A program made the translations under genes and the position numbers. From an uncultured delta proteobacterium (GTDB lineage: Bacteria > Myxococcota_A > Bradymonadia > REDH01): 13,649 nucleotides of DNA. This document shows, piece after piece, positions 1-5,777 of this stretch; within the stretch, counting starts at the first letter, position 1; the number at the start of each line of letters is the position of its first letter. The stretch is taken from positions 1 through 13,649 of the forward strand of contig CAIQPA010000655.1 of NCBI GenBank assembly GCA_903873545.1. Direction: 5' to 3'. A model generated the notes under the pieces. The model worked only from the letters and a program-made list of their open reading frames with translations, had not been told where the DNA came from and searched no databases.

Positions 1-240
1 CGGCAGGGAGGTGACGCTGTAGCAGCGGGTGACCTGCCGGCCATCGACCTCGGCCGTGAGGTTGATGTGCTGCCCCGGACGGGCGCCAGCAAAGGCGCGG
101 TTGGGGGCGAAGGTGAGCTGGACGGTATCGTGCGCGACCACCGTCCGTGCGACGAGCCGGGCGAGGGAGCGGGAGACGGAGAGGGCTGGATTGAGCCGCT
201 GTAGCCAGAAGTCGAGCGCGTCTGCCGAGATGAGTGGCAT
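1..240 (-). CDS. DesC-like ferredoxin/flavin oxidoreductase, N-terminal part (runs off window)
   Basis: Reading leftwards from ATG 238-240 gives 80 open codons to the window edge. The N-terminus (LDFWLQRLNPALS, residues 9-21) matches the opening of the reductases that feed electrons to acyl-CoA/fatty-acid desaturases. Next come PGQH (55-58) and RCYSVTS (72-78); RxYS is the FAD-binding motif of the ferredoxin-NADP reductase fold. The family continues with an NAD(P)H domain and a plant-type 2Fe-2S domain, which lie outside this window. An in-frame stop at 253-255 and no other ATG in between fix the start; the Shine-Dalgarno (ACGAG) is weak. It is divergent from a FabR/DesT-type TetR gene, which supports a desaturation role, as with desC and desT in Pseudomonas. 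Confident as a reductase, less so on the exact partner desaturase, which is not visible. Confidence 0.85.
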   Translation of the reverse strand, partial: MPLISADALDFWLQRLNPALSVSRSLARLVARTVVAHDTVQLTFAPNRAFAGARPGQHINLTAEVDGRQVTRCYSVTSLP

Positions 241-324
241 CAGCGACGCTCGTTATGGACTTGGCTTGCGCGCTGTGTCATTGGACAGGAGGGCTGTTCG
301 GACCAGTAGAACTCTGAATCGCTA

Positions 325-354
325 ATCATGCACGACTGTATGCACAAGTGTAAA
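325..354 (-). promoter_or_regulatory. candidate sigma70-type promoter for the DesC-like gene
   Basis: On the minus strand TTTACA (354-349, 5/6 to TTGACA) is followed after 18 bases by CATGAT (330-325, 4/6 to TATAAT). This lies in the only AT-rich patch of the 136-base gap between the reductase and the TetR gene. It would drive the reductase leftwards with a leader of roughly 80 bases. The assignment rests on hexamer matching only. Confidence 0.35.
341..352. promoter_or_regulatory. candidate operator of the divergent TetR regulator
   Basis: TGCACAAGTGTA is an imperfect palindrome (half-sites TGCAC and GTGTA). It overlaps the candidate -35 hexamer of the reductase promoter, and ATGCAC occurs a second time 12 bases away at 328-333 (copies at 328-333 and 340-345). 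FabR/DesT-type regulators bind short palindromes upstream of unsaturated-fatty-acid genes. The position suits repression of the reductase and autoregulation. The half-sites are short, so this is tentative. Confidence 0.3.
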
Positions 355-376
355 TTATCTCCTTCCGACCGACCGC

Positions 377-1060
377 ATGAAACCAGCAAAGCCGCTTTCA
401 GAGCCAACTCCGCTCGCCAACGAGCCACCGGAGCGCCCCCGGACAGGGAGGAAGGCGACCATCACCCGCGAGGCGCTGCTCGAAGCGGCCCTTGCGATTG
501 CGGGCCCGGATCGTGGCCTCTCGAGCCTCACGCTCCGAGAGGTGGCGCGCGAAGCCGGCATCGCGCCAAACAGTTTCTATCGTCATTTCCACGATACCAA
601 CGAGCTTTCGGTCGCGCTCATCGAGCAGGCCGGCGCGTCGCTTCGTCGCATCATCCGCGAGGCGCGGGTTCGCGCTGTTTCGGAGCGGAGCGTGGTTCGC
701 ACCTCGCTGCAGGCCTTCATGGAGCCGATCGCGGAGAATGACCAGCTGCTGAAGCTCTTCCTGCGCGAGGGCTCGGTGGGCGCGCCTGAACTTCGGACAG
801 CGGTGGAACGCCAGCTCGTCTTCTTCGAGGATGAGTTGGAGACCGACCTTCGACGGTTCGCAGAGCTTCGAAACCACCGCCTCGAAGAGCCGCATCTGGC
901 GGCGCGGGCAACCACCCGCATCGTCTTCGCGATGGCGACGCGGTCGCTCGATCTCGCTCCCTCGGAGCGCGGAAAACTGGTCGATGAGACCATCGTGATG
1001 TTGCGCATGGTCCTGCTTGGCGCGCGCGCTTTCCGAAGCCAGCACGGTCAACCGGGCTAG
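377..1060 (+). CDS. TetR-family regulator, FabR/DesT type (unsaturated fatty acid control)
   Basis: A 227-residue protein with a TetR helix-turn-helix at about residues 48-72 (LTLREVAREAGIAPNSFYRH). This stretch and the following parts (ARVRAVSERSVVRTS, then FME, then LFLREGS) closely follow E. coli FabR as I recall its sequence. FabR and Pseudomonas DesT sense the ratio of unsaturated to saturated acyl-CoA/ACP and repress fatty-acid desaturation or unsaturated-fatty-acid synthesis genes. The divergent DesC-like reductase makes DesT-like control of a desaturase system the natural reading. It has about 26 extra, proline-rich N-terminal residues before the DNA-binding domain. ATG 377 is the first good start; no strong Shine-Dalgarno precedes it. 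Its TAG stop overlaps by 4 bases the stop of the convergent membrane-protein gene. Confidence 0.88.
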   Translation: MKPAKPLSEPTPLANEPPERPRTGRKATITREALLEAALAIAGPDRGLSSLTLREVAREAGIAPNSFYRHFHDTNELSVALIEQAGASLRRIIREARVRAVSERSVVRTSLQAFMEPIAENDQLLKLFLREGSVGAPELRTAVERQLVFFEDELETDLRRFAELRNHRLEEPHLAARATTRIVFAMATRSLDLAPSERGKLVDETIVMLRMVLLGARAFRSQHGQPG

Positions 1061-1641
1061 CGCGCCGGTTGCGCACCGAGCGGGCGACGCAGGAGCCAGA
1101 TTCCGCCGGGAACCAGGACCAGGCTCATGGCGATGAGCATCGCGCCGGCGCCGGCGTAGCCGATGCAGGCACATCCCATGGCTCCGCCGATCGCGCTCAG
1201 CGACGCGGAGGTTGCGATGCGGGGGAGCGGATTGGCGGCTCGACCGGCGTCGATGACCGTGAGGAGCCCGGCGAGGCCACCAGCGGTCGAGCAGGCAGGA
1301 ATACACCAGTCGGAGCAGCCTGCGCCGGAGGCACAGCAGTCGCCCATCACCCAGCGGGCCGAGATGGCAGCCCCAAAGGTCAACAGCCCTCCGCCGAGCC
1401 CAGCGGGGAGCGCCCTGCCCCACTCCTTGCCGCGCCAGTCGGCCAACCAGACGCTGGCCATCATCGCGAGAGCCAGCAGCGAGACCTCGAACGGTCTTTC
1501 GGCAAGCGCGAGGGCTACCACGACCAGGGGCAGCACCCAGAGAGCGGATTGGAGGGCACGGCGGGCGCGAGCGAGCTCGTAGGCACGCTCCGCACGGGCC
1601 TGCACAGCCTCGAGCATTTGCATCATTGGGGCAGTTGTCAT
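1057..1641 (-). CDS. six-helix membrane protein with cysteine-rich external loop; candidate anti-sigma/metal sensor
   Basis: A 194-residue protein I do not recognise by sequence. After a basic, probably cytoplasmic N-terminus (16-28) there are about six hydrophobic segments: 30-47, 51-67, 78-99, 118-131, 142-160 and 163-184. The inter-helix stretches 68-76 and 131-141 and the tail 185-194 are basic, so by the positive-inside rule the loop between helices 3 and 4 is external. That loop holds five cysteines (102, 103, 109, 113, 117); two more (157, 159) are in helix 5. The start is set at 1641 because its ATG overlaps the sigma-factor stop as ATGA and GAGGAG lies just upstream; an ATG at 1683 would give 14 more residues inside the sigma gene. 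Translational coupling to a sigma factor suggests an anti-sigma role, as in the six-helix NrsF/DUF1109 proteins. That role is inferred. Confidence 0.75.
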   Translation of the reverse strand: MTTAPMMQMLEAVQARAERAYELARARRALQSALWVLPLVVVALALAERPFEVSLLALAMMASVWLADWRGKEWGRALPAGLGGGLLTFGAAISARWVMGDCCASGAGCSDWCIPACSTAGGLAGLLTVIDAGRAANPLPRIATSASLSAIGGAMGCACIGYAGAGAMLIAMSLVLVPGGIWLLRRPLGAQPAR

Positions 1642-2198
1642 GGGCTCCTCGGATTGCTGGGTCGGAGTCGTCGTGTGAACCATTCGCGAAGCTGCACGAC
1701 CGCGCGCTGGCGCTGCTTTCGGAGCGTCGCGGCGCCGGCGGCATCGGCGGGAATGAAGCCGCGCAGGGTTGCCTGCACGGCGGCCTGCTGCGTGGGAGAG
1801 AGGTCGGCGATGGCACCCTCGAGGAGCTGCTCCAGTTCGTGCTCTGCGAGCAGGTCGTCCGCCGGGCGGCCGAGGTCCTCGAGCCGTTCGAGGGCGAGTT
1901 CGGAGCTGCTGCGCGCGCTACGACGCTGGTTGGAGCGCGAGACGGTGCGCGCCTCCCAGACAGCGAGCGCGAGCGCCCAACCGAGCACGGAGCGGCCGGG
2001 CTCGTACCGATGAGACTGCTCGAAGAGCTTCACCATTGTAGCCTGCGCGGCATCGTCCGCATCGGCTCCGTGACCCGTGATGCGGGCGCAGACGGCATGG
2101 ACGCGGGGATAGAGCGCCGCAAAGACGGGCCCGAAGGCTGCGCGGTCGCCATCGGCAACGCGCGCGAAGAGGCCATCGAGCTCGTCGGCAGGCAGCAA
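1638..2198 (-). CDS. ECF-type RNA polymerase sigma factor with shortened region 4 helix-turn-helix
   Basis: A 186-residue protein. Region 2 is at about residues 10-93: LFARVADGDRAAF, then DADDAAQATMVKLFE (core binding and -10 recognition), then a segment ending in ARTVSRSNQRR. Region 4 is at about 120-178, with the usual LSPTQQAAVQ entry and a basic C-terminal helix (TLRKQRQRAVVQLREW). The middle of its helix-turn-helix is short: GFIPADAAGAATLRK appears to lack about four residues compared with normal ECF factors. The start is TTG 2196-2198, because an in-frame TAG lies two codons upstream and the next Met is residue 55. There is no clear Shine-Dalgarno, so translation probably depends on the cysteine-rich gene just upstream. 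Its stop overlaps the start of the membrane-protein gene. It probably responds to the extracytoplasmic signal sensed by that protein (inferred). Confidence 0.82.
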   Translation of the reverse strand: MLPADELDGLFARVADGDRAAFGPVFAALYPRVHAVCARITGHGADADDAAQATMVKLFEQSHRYEPGRSVLGWALALAVWEARTVSRSNQRRSARSSSELALERLEDLGRPADDLLAEHELEQLLEGAIADLSPTQQAAVQATLRGFIPADAAGAATLRKQRQRAVVQLREWFTRRLRPSNPRSP

Positions 2199-2201
2199 GG
2201 T

Positions 2202-2501
2202 CTAGTGACCGCAGCCGCAGGCGCCGGTGGCACAGCCACAGTCGCCGTTGTCGCATGCGCAGGCGCTGTTGTCGCAGGCGCAGGCTCCCTTGCCCTCTTC
2301 GCCCTTGCTGCAGGCGCAGGCGGCGCCCTCGGTCTTGACTGCATCGCAAGCGCAGCCGCCGGCACAATCACAGCCAGAGGTGGCCTGGGCCTTGGGCGCC
2401 TCTGCAGCGTCCTCGCCACACTCGCATGCGTAGGCCACGGGTGCGGCCAGCATCATCAGGGCAAGCGGAAGAGTCGAAAGGACGAGTCGGAAGAGAGACA
2501 T
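2202..2501 (-). CDS. secreted cysteine-rich metallothionein-like protein with eight CxC motifs
   Basis: A 99-residue protein with a signal peptide (basic Arg5, hydrophobic 6-22) ending in AYA|C at 25/26, a type I AxA site. A lipoprotein is possible because Cys follows, but Tyr at -2 does not fit a lipobox. The mature part is mostly Gly, Ala, Asp and Cys and holds 16 cysteines, all in CxC pairs (CEC, CDC, CAC four times, CGC twice). Such spacing is typical of soft-metal (Cu, Zn, Cd) thiolate binding. I do not recognise a named family. A clear AGGAG lies 6 bases before ATG 2499-2501. It directly precedes the sigma-factor gene and follows a CDGSH protein gene, which suggests a metal-induced periplasmic or extracellular buffer or a signal ligand. 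Metal binding is inferred from composition only. Confidence 0.78.
   Translation of the reverse strand: MSLFRLVLSTLPLALMMLAAPVAYACECGEDAAEAPKAQATSGCDCAGGCACDAVKTEGAACACSKGEEGKGACACDNSACACDNGDCGCATGACGCGH
2205..2426 (-). repeat. CxC-coding degenerate tandem repeat inside the cysteine-rich gene
   Basis: The mature part of the cysteine-rich protein is encoded by degenerate repeats of TGCGC/TGTGC-like units; on the plus strand they appear as recurring GCAGGCGCAG and GTCGCA blocks. The most regular section, about 2227-2345, encodes successive CAC and CGC units spaced 4-15 residues apart. Such repeats can change number by slippage or unequal recombination, so length may differ between strains. Confidence 0.55.
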
Positions 2502-2600
2502 GACGGACTCCTGCTCACAACCCCGAAAGTGGGGACAGAGAGGATGGGCCGCAGCCTGCTCGAGCGTGACACGCTTTGTGCAGGCGGCGACCCGAGCCGG

Positions 2601-2840
2601 TTAGAGCGCCTTGTGCGAACCGTCGCAGAGGGGGCCGTTCTTGGACTGCTTGCAGGCGCAGAAGTAGACCGTCTTGGTCTCGGGCGCGGTGAACTTGGTT
2701 GGGCTGAACTCGCTGCCGGCGTGCGAACCGTCGCAGAAGGGCTGCGAGGCGCTCTTGCCGCAAGCACACCAGTAGTAATCCTTGCCAGCCTCGACGGCGA
2801 CACCAACGGGCTTCGTAGCTGCAATGTGGGGGGTGCTCAT
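2601..2840 (-). CDS. tandem CDGSH iron-sulfur protein (CISD3/MiNT-like)
   Basis: A 79-residue protein with two CDGSH domains. Each binds a 2Fe-2S cluster through three Cys and one His: Cys25, Cys27, Cys36, His40 (CDGSH at 36-40) and Cys61, Cys63, Cys72, His76 (CDGSH at 72-76). Both sets are complete. Two motifs in about 80 residues without a membrane anchor is the class of mitochondrial CISD3 and many bacterial proteins. These clusters are redox-active and transferable, and members are linked to Fe-S or redox homeostasis; the substrate is unknown. AGGAAGAG stands just before ATG 2838-2840. It is 99 bases upstream of, and collinear with, the cysteine-rich gene, so the two may share a transcript or regulation, although the gap could hold a second promoter. 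Confidence 0.93.
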   Translation of the reverse strand: MSTPHIAATKPVGVAVEAGKDYYWCACGKSASQPFCDGSHAGSEFSPTKFTAPETKTVYFCACKQSKNGPLCDGSHKAL

Positions 2841-2944
2841 GGTCTCTTCCTTGCTTGAAATGTGATTGGCCCCGAACCCTCGGAAGCACGCGGCGTATCA
2901 TGCACCGTTTGCCGGTGGGCCACCAGACCCCAATGGGGCATAAC

Positions 2945-2967
2945 CGCCATTCGTTACGAGAATGGCG
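2945..2967 (-). terminator. hairpin just after the membrane-protein gene, possible terminator
   Basis: CGCCATTC (2945-2952) and GAATGGCG (2960-2967) form a perfect 8-bp stem with a 7-base loop. It begins one base after the stop of the leftward membrane-protein gene (TGA 2971-2969). On that strand the stem is followed by GGTTA rather than a U-run, so it is at best a weak intrinsic terminator; it may instead protect the transcript end. Confidence 0.45.
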
Positions 2968-2968
2968 T

Positions 2969-4960
2969 TCAGGGCGCTGCCAGCTCGCAACGCAGGTCGC
3001 CGGCCTCGCGCCGGTCGACGACAATGAAGCCTTCGGGGCCTGCGCCACGGCAGACGGCTTCGCCCTTCTCCCAGCGGCCACTGCCATTGGCGTCGGCGTA
3101 GGCGCGCACCCAGACCGCACCGCAGGGCGCCCCCGTCGGGGCAAAGGCAGCCTCGCCGATGTGAGCATCTTCCTCACTGCGCCACCTCGATCCGGCGACC
3201 GTCTGCTCGCTCCAGGTTGGAGCCAGCGCGGGGAACCAGCCGAGCTCGGCACCGACCTTCGAACCTCTCTCGATTCCGATGACCGAGAGCCGCATGGGGC
3301 AGCCCTTGAAGCGGCCGATGAAGAGCCCGCCCTGCTTCACATCTGCGACATAGCCGCGACGCTCAACCCCCTCCACATCAGCGGGGCTGCCATAGAGGAT
3401 GACATCTTCGTAGGCTGCTCCGAAGGCGGCCATCGCGGAGCGAACCGCCTGCTTCTGCGGTGAATCGGGCGGGGTCGTCGGGTCGCGGAGAATGCGCCAG
3501 AAGTCGCGGGCAGGCACGGGTGGAAAGAGCGAGTCGAGCGAGCCCTTGAAGACAAACGGGTGGCCCTGCGGGATGTTGGCGAAGAAGTAGGGCGCCATGC
3601 CGCCCTGCGCCACTGCGTAGAGCAATCCAACGTTGAGGAGGGGCTGCGCGAAGGGGACCTCCGCCTCGGCATCGATTGGTCCGGCAAGCCCGATGGGGTC
3701 GGCGATCAGGGGCAGGCGCGCCCCCCCCCGGCTGGGATGGAGGCTCGCCTGCAGGCCCGCGAGGGCCGGTTTGGCCGCTGCATCGAGCTTGCGGTTGTGG
3801 TCCTCCGTCCATCGGAGCGAACCTGCGGTGAACCAGAGGAGCCAGACGACAAAGATGAGTTTGGTGAAGCGGCCGAAGCGCTCGAGCGGCAGCGTGAGGA
3901 TTCCGAGCAGCACGGCGAGGGGCATCGGGCGCGGCGCGAAGAACTGCCAGCTGAGCAGGTTGATGGGGCTGGAGAGCGCAAGGGCAAAGAGCAGCAGCGA
4001 GGTTGCCGCAAGCGCGACATCGAGGGCGCGCGCGCGCCGAGAGCGGAGGTCTAGCGCCGTGATGATGATGCCGGTGAGCGCGGCGAAGAGAGGGACAAGC
4101 TCGCGGTCGGTGGTCCCCGGCGTGAAGGTCCGTGCGAGGAGGAAGAAGCGGTCTCCCAGGCCTGCGGGCCACGGCGGGGTAGCGAGCGCACCTTGGGAGG
4201 CCGCATCGACGGCGGCTACACCCGAGGCGGTGAGTGCCGCGATGATGGCGGCGGGGAGCCCCGCGATCATGGCTCCGACCACGCCGCGCGTCCTCCGTGA
4301 TGGCCGCTCTCGGGCAACAAAAATGGCGAGCACCGCCAGGCCGGTCATCGCCGCAACAGCGACATGACAGAGGGCAACGAGCGTGAGCAGCGCGCTCGTA
4401 CCGAAGACCACGGGCCACGAGAGGCGCTCGCGCGAGAGCGCGGCGAGCAGCGTGAAGAGTGCCAGCCCGAGACCCACGGCAAACGAGAAGAAGCCCATGT
4501 AGAGCACCCACTGGCCTGCGGTGGCTGCGGCAAAGAGGCCGAGCCAGGCGCGATGGGGCTCCACCTTCCGGGCGAGCAGGAAGCCACCCACCGACCAGAG
4601 CGCGACGATGCAGCCGAGCACGGCTGACGTCGCTGCCTGCCAACCGAGGCTCGGCTCGAACAGATGGAAGAGCGAGAGGAAGCCGAGTGCAGTGAAGGGA
4701 TGACCCGGTTCGACAAACTGAAGATAGCCGCTGCCCGCATCATTGGCGTGACCGACGAGCCAGGCGGAGAGGATGTGGTGGGGCCCGTCGTGGGTTGGGA
4801 GGTAGTCGGGCCGGGCGAAGGCAGCGATGGCGCGAATGACGAAGTAAACGGCGATGGCTGGCAGCAGGAGCCGCGTGAAGCAGCCGACCGGGCGCGATGG
4901 TGGCGCCGCCCCTCCGGCGGGTTCAGGCGGGCGGTTTGACTGCGATGAGCGACGCGACAT
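2969..4960 (-). CDS. large polytopic membrane protein, GT-C glycosyltransferase-like
   Basis: A 663-residue protein. The first hydrophobic helix is at about 30-48 and is followed by a loop with THDGPHH (56-62). Acidic and His residues in the first external loop are typical of GT-C transferases that use lipid-phosphate sugars, but I cannot name the family. About ten more hydrophobic segments follow, up to about residue 395 (FVVWLLWFTAGS), then a soluble, probably external C-terminal domain of about 260 residues. Near the end, D623-A-N-G-S-G through E634 resembles a calcium-binding DxNxDG loop. The start is ATG 4958-4960 with GGAG 7 bases upstream; a TTG at 5041 would add 27 residues without a ribosome site. 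A run of nine G on the coding strand (3721-3729) lies within the gene but the frame is intact. Role inferred as envelope glycan or lipid modification, with low certainty. Confidence 0.7.
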   Translation of the reverse strand: MSRRSSQSNRPPEPAGGAAPPSRPVGCFTRLLLPAIAVYFVIRAIAAFARPDYLPTHDGPHHILSAWLVGHANDAGSGYLQFVEPGHPFTALGFLSLFHLFEPSLGWQAATSAVLGCIVALWSVGGFLLARKVEPHRAWLGLFAAATAGQWVLYMGFFSFAVGLGLALFTLLAALSRERLSWPVVFGTSALLTLVALCHVAVAAMTGLAVLAIFVARERPSRRTRGVVGAMIAGLPAAIIAALTASGVAAVDAASQGALATPPWPAGLGDRFFLLARTFTPGTTDRELVPLFAALTGIIITALDLRSRRARALDVALAATSLLLFALALSSPINLLSWQFFAPRPMPLAVLLGILTLPLERFGRFTKLIFVVWLLWFTAGSLRWTEDHNRKLDAAAKPALAGLQASLHPSRGGARLPLIADPIGLAGPIDAEAEVPFAQPLLNVGLLYAVAQGGMAPYFFANIPQGHPFVFKGSLDSLFPPVPARDFWRILRDPTTPPDSPQKQAVRSAMAAFGAAYEDVILYGSPADVEGVERRGYVADVKQGGLFIGRFKGCPMRLSVIGIERGSKVGAELGWFPALAPTWSEQTVAGSRWRSEEDAHIGEAAFAPTGAPCGAVWVRAYADANGSGRWEKGEAVCRGAGPEGFIVVDRREAGDLRCELAAP

Positions 4961-5042
4961 CTCTGCACTCCGTGACGACGGGCAGCAGCTGTCTAGCGGA
5001 GGCCCAGCACAGGCGCCACCGATGCGCCGAAGGCTCGACAAC

Positions 5043-5073
5043 CGTGGCGGTTGCTGCTTGACCGCCTCCCACG
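5043..5073. repeat. inverted repeat in the divergent gap before the methyltransferase
   Basis: GGCGGT (5046-5051) pairs with ACCGCC (5061-5066) across a 9-base loop, and CGT (5043-5045) can extend the stem with ACG (5071-5073) past a 4-base bulge. It lies in the 131-base gap between the leftward membrane protein and the rightward methyltransferase, 19 bases before the methyltransferase ATG. It could be an operator or a leader hairpin. No good promoter hexamers were seen in this gap. Confidence 0.3.
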
Positions 5074-5091
5074 ATCTGCTCGGAGGCCCCC

Positions 5092-5748
5092 ATGTCGCTC
5101 CCCGTGAAACTCGCCTCCTCCGTCGCCACTTGGGACGAACGCTATGCCGAACCGGAGTTCGCCTACGGCGATGCTCCCAACGACTACCTCGTCAGTAGGG
5201 GGCTAAGGCTGCAGGGTCCGGTGCTCTGTCTTGCCGAAGGCCAGGGCCGCAACGCGGTCTATCTCGCAACGCTCGGCCTTGAGGTCACAGCGGTCGACCA
5301 GTCGGCAGTTGGCCTCGCCTGCGCGGAGCAGCTTGCTGCTCAACATGGCGTTACCATTCAGACGGCGGTCGCGGACCTTGGTGCCTACGACCTGGGCGAG
5401 GAGCGCTGGGGCGCGATCGTCTCCATCTTCGCCCATGTGCCGGCGGTGGTCCGAAGGGCGCTGCATGGCCGCATCGCGGCGGCGCTGAAGCCGGGTGGGC
5501 TCTTCCTGCTCGAGGCCTATCGGCCGGAGCAGCTGGGCCTCGGCACGGGCGGCCCACAGAACCTCGCGCTCATGATGTCGCTCGCCGAGCTCCGCGAGGA
5601 GCTCACAGGTCTCGAATGGCTGACGGGCGAGGAGGTCGAGCGCGACATCCACGAGGGCGTCTACCACAACGGCCTGTCACGCACGATCCAGCTCATCGCG
5701 CGAAAGCCCGACGCGTCGCGTGTTGCGGGAGCGGCGACCGCCCTCTAG
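5092..5748 (+). CDS. class I SAM-dependent methyltransferase, TehB-like
   Basis: A 218-residue protein. The opening WDERYAEPEFAYGDAPNDYL (14-33) is typical of the TehB-like/thiopurine-type small methyltransferases annotated as SAM methyltransferases or tellurite-resistance proteins. Motif I is VLCLAEGQGRNAVYLA (44-59), followed by the acidic residue Asp69 that holds the SAM ribose (VTAVDQS, 66-71). The motif III-like stretch ALKPGGLFLLEAY comes later, as usual for the fold. It is cytosolic; the substrate cannot be told from sequence (tellurite, thiols and small metabolites are possibilities in the family). GGAGG lies about 6 bases before ATG 5092. It stands alone after a divergent membrane-protein gene and 29 bases before a glycosyltransferase remnant. 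Confidence 0.88.
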   Translation: MSLPVKLASSVATWDERYAEPEFAYGDAPNDYLVSRGLRLQGPVLCLAEGQGRNAVYLATLGLEVTAVDQSAVGLACAEQLAAQHGVTIQTAVADLGAYDLGEERWGAIVSIFAHVPAVVRRALHGRIAAALKPGGLFLLEAYRPEQLGLGTGGPQNLALMMSLAELREELTGLEWLTGEEVERDIHEGVYHNGLSRTIQLIARKPDASRVAGAATAL

Positions 5749-5777
5749 GTTGAGGCTGCCGCCAACGGTGGAGTTCG

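Noticed and set aside
1642..1683. Upstream ATG adding 14 residues to the Cys-loop membrane protein
   Set aside because: The ATG at 1641 has GAGGAG just upstream and the ATGA overlap with the sigma stop; the upstream one lies inside the sigma gene.
398..1816. Long open frame on the minus strand (472 codons) over the TetR gene
   Set aside because: Lies antisense to the TetR gene and overlaps the membrane protein; its composition (Arg, Pro, Ser, Ala rich) is typical of shadow frames in high-GC DNA and no domain is visible.
2521..2534. Short hairpin CCCCGAAAGTGGGG upstream of the CxC gene
   Set aside because: Only a 4-5 bp stem with no U-run or riboswitch-like context; too weak to call in GC-rich DNA.
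1626..2858. 410-codon plus-strand frame across the sigma factor, CxC and CDGSH genes
   Set aside because: Antisense to three genes with recognisable domains and ribosome sites; low-complexity Gly/Ala/Arg translation.
3378..4643. 421-codon minus-strand frame within the large membrane protein
   Set aside because: Out-of-frame shadow of the membrane-protein gene; translation is Arg/His/Pro-rich without helices or domains.
4961..5041. TTG start adding 27 residues to the large membrane protein
   Set aside because: No ribosome site precedes it, whereas ATG 4960 has GGAG at good spacing.
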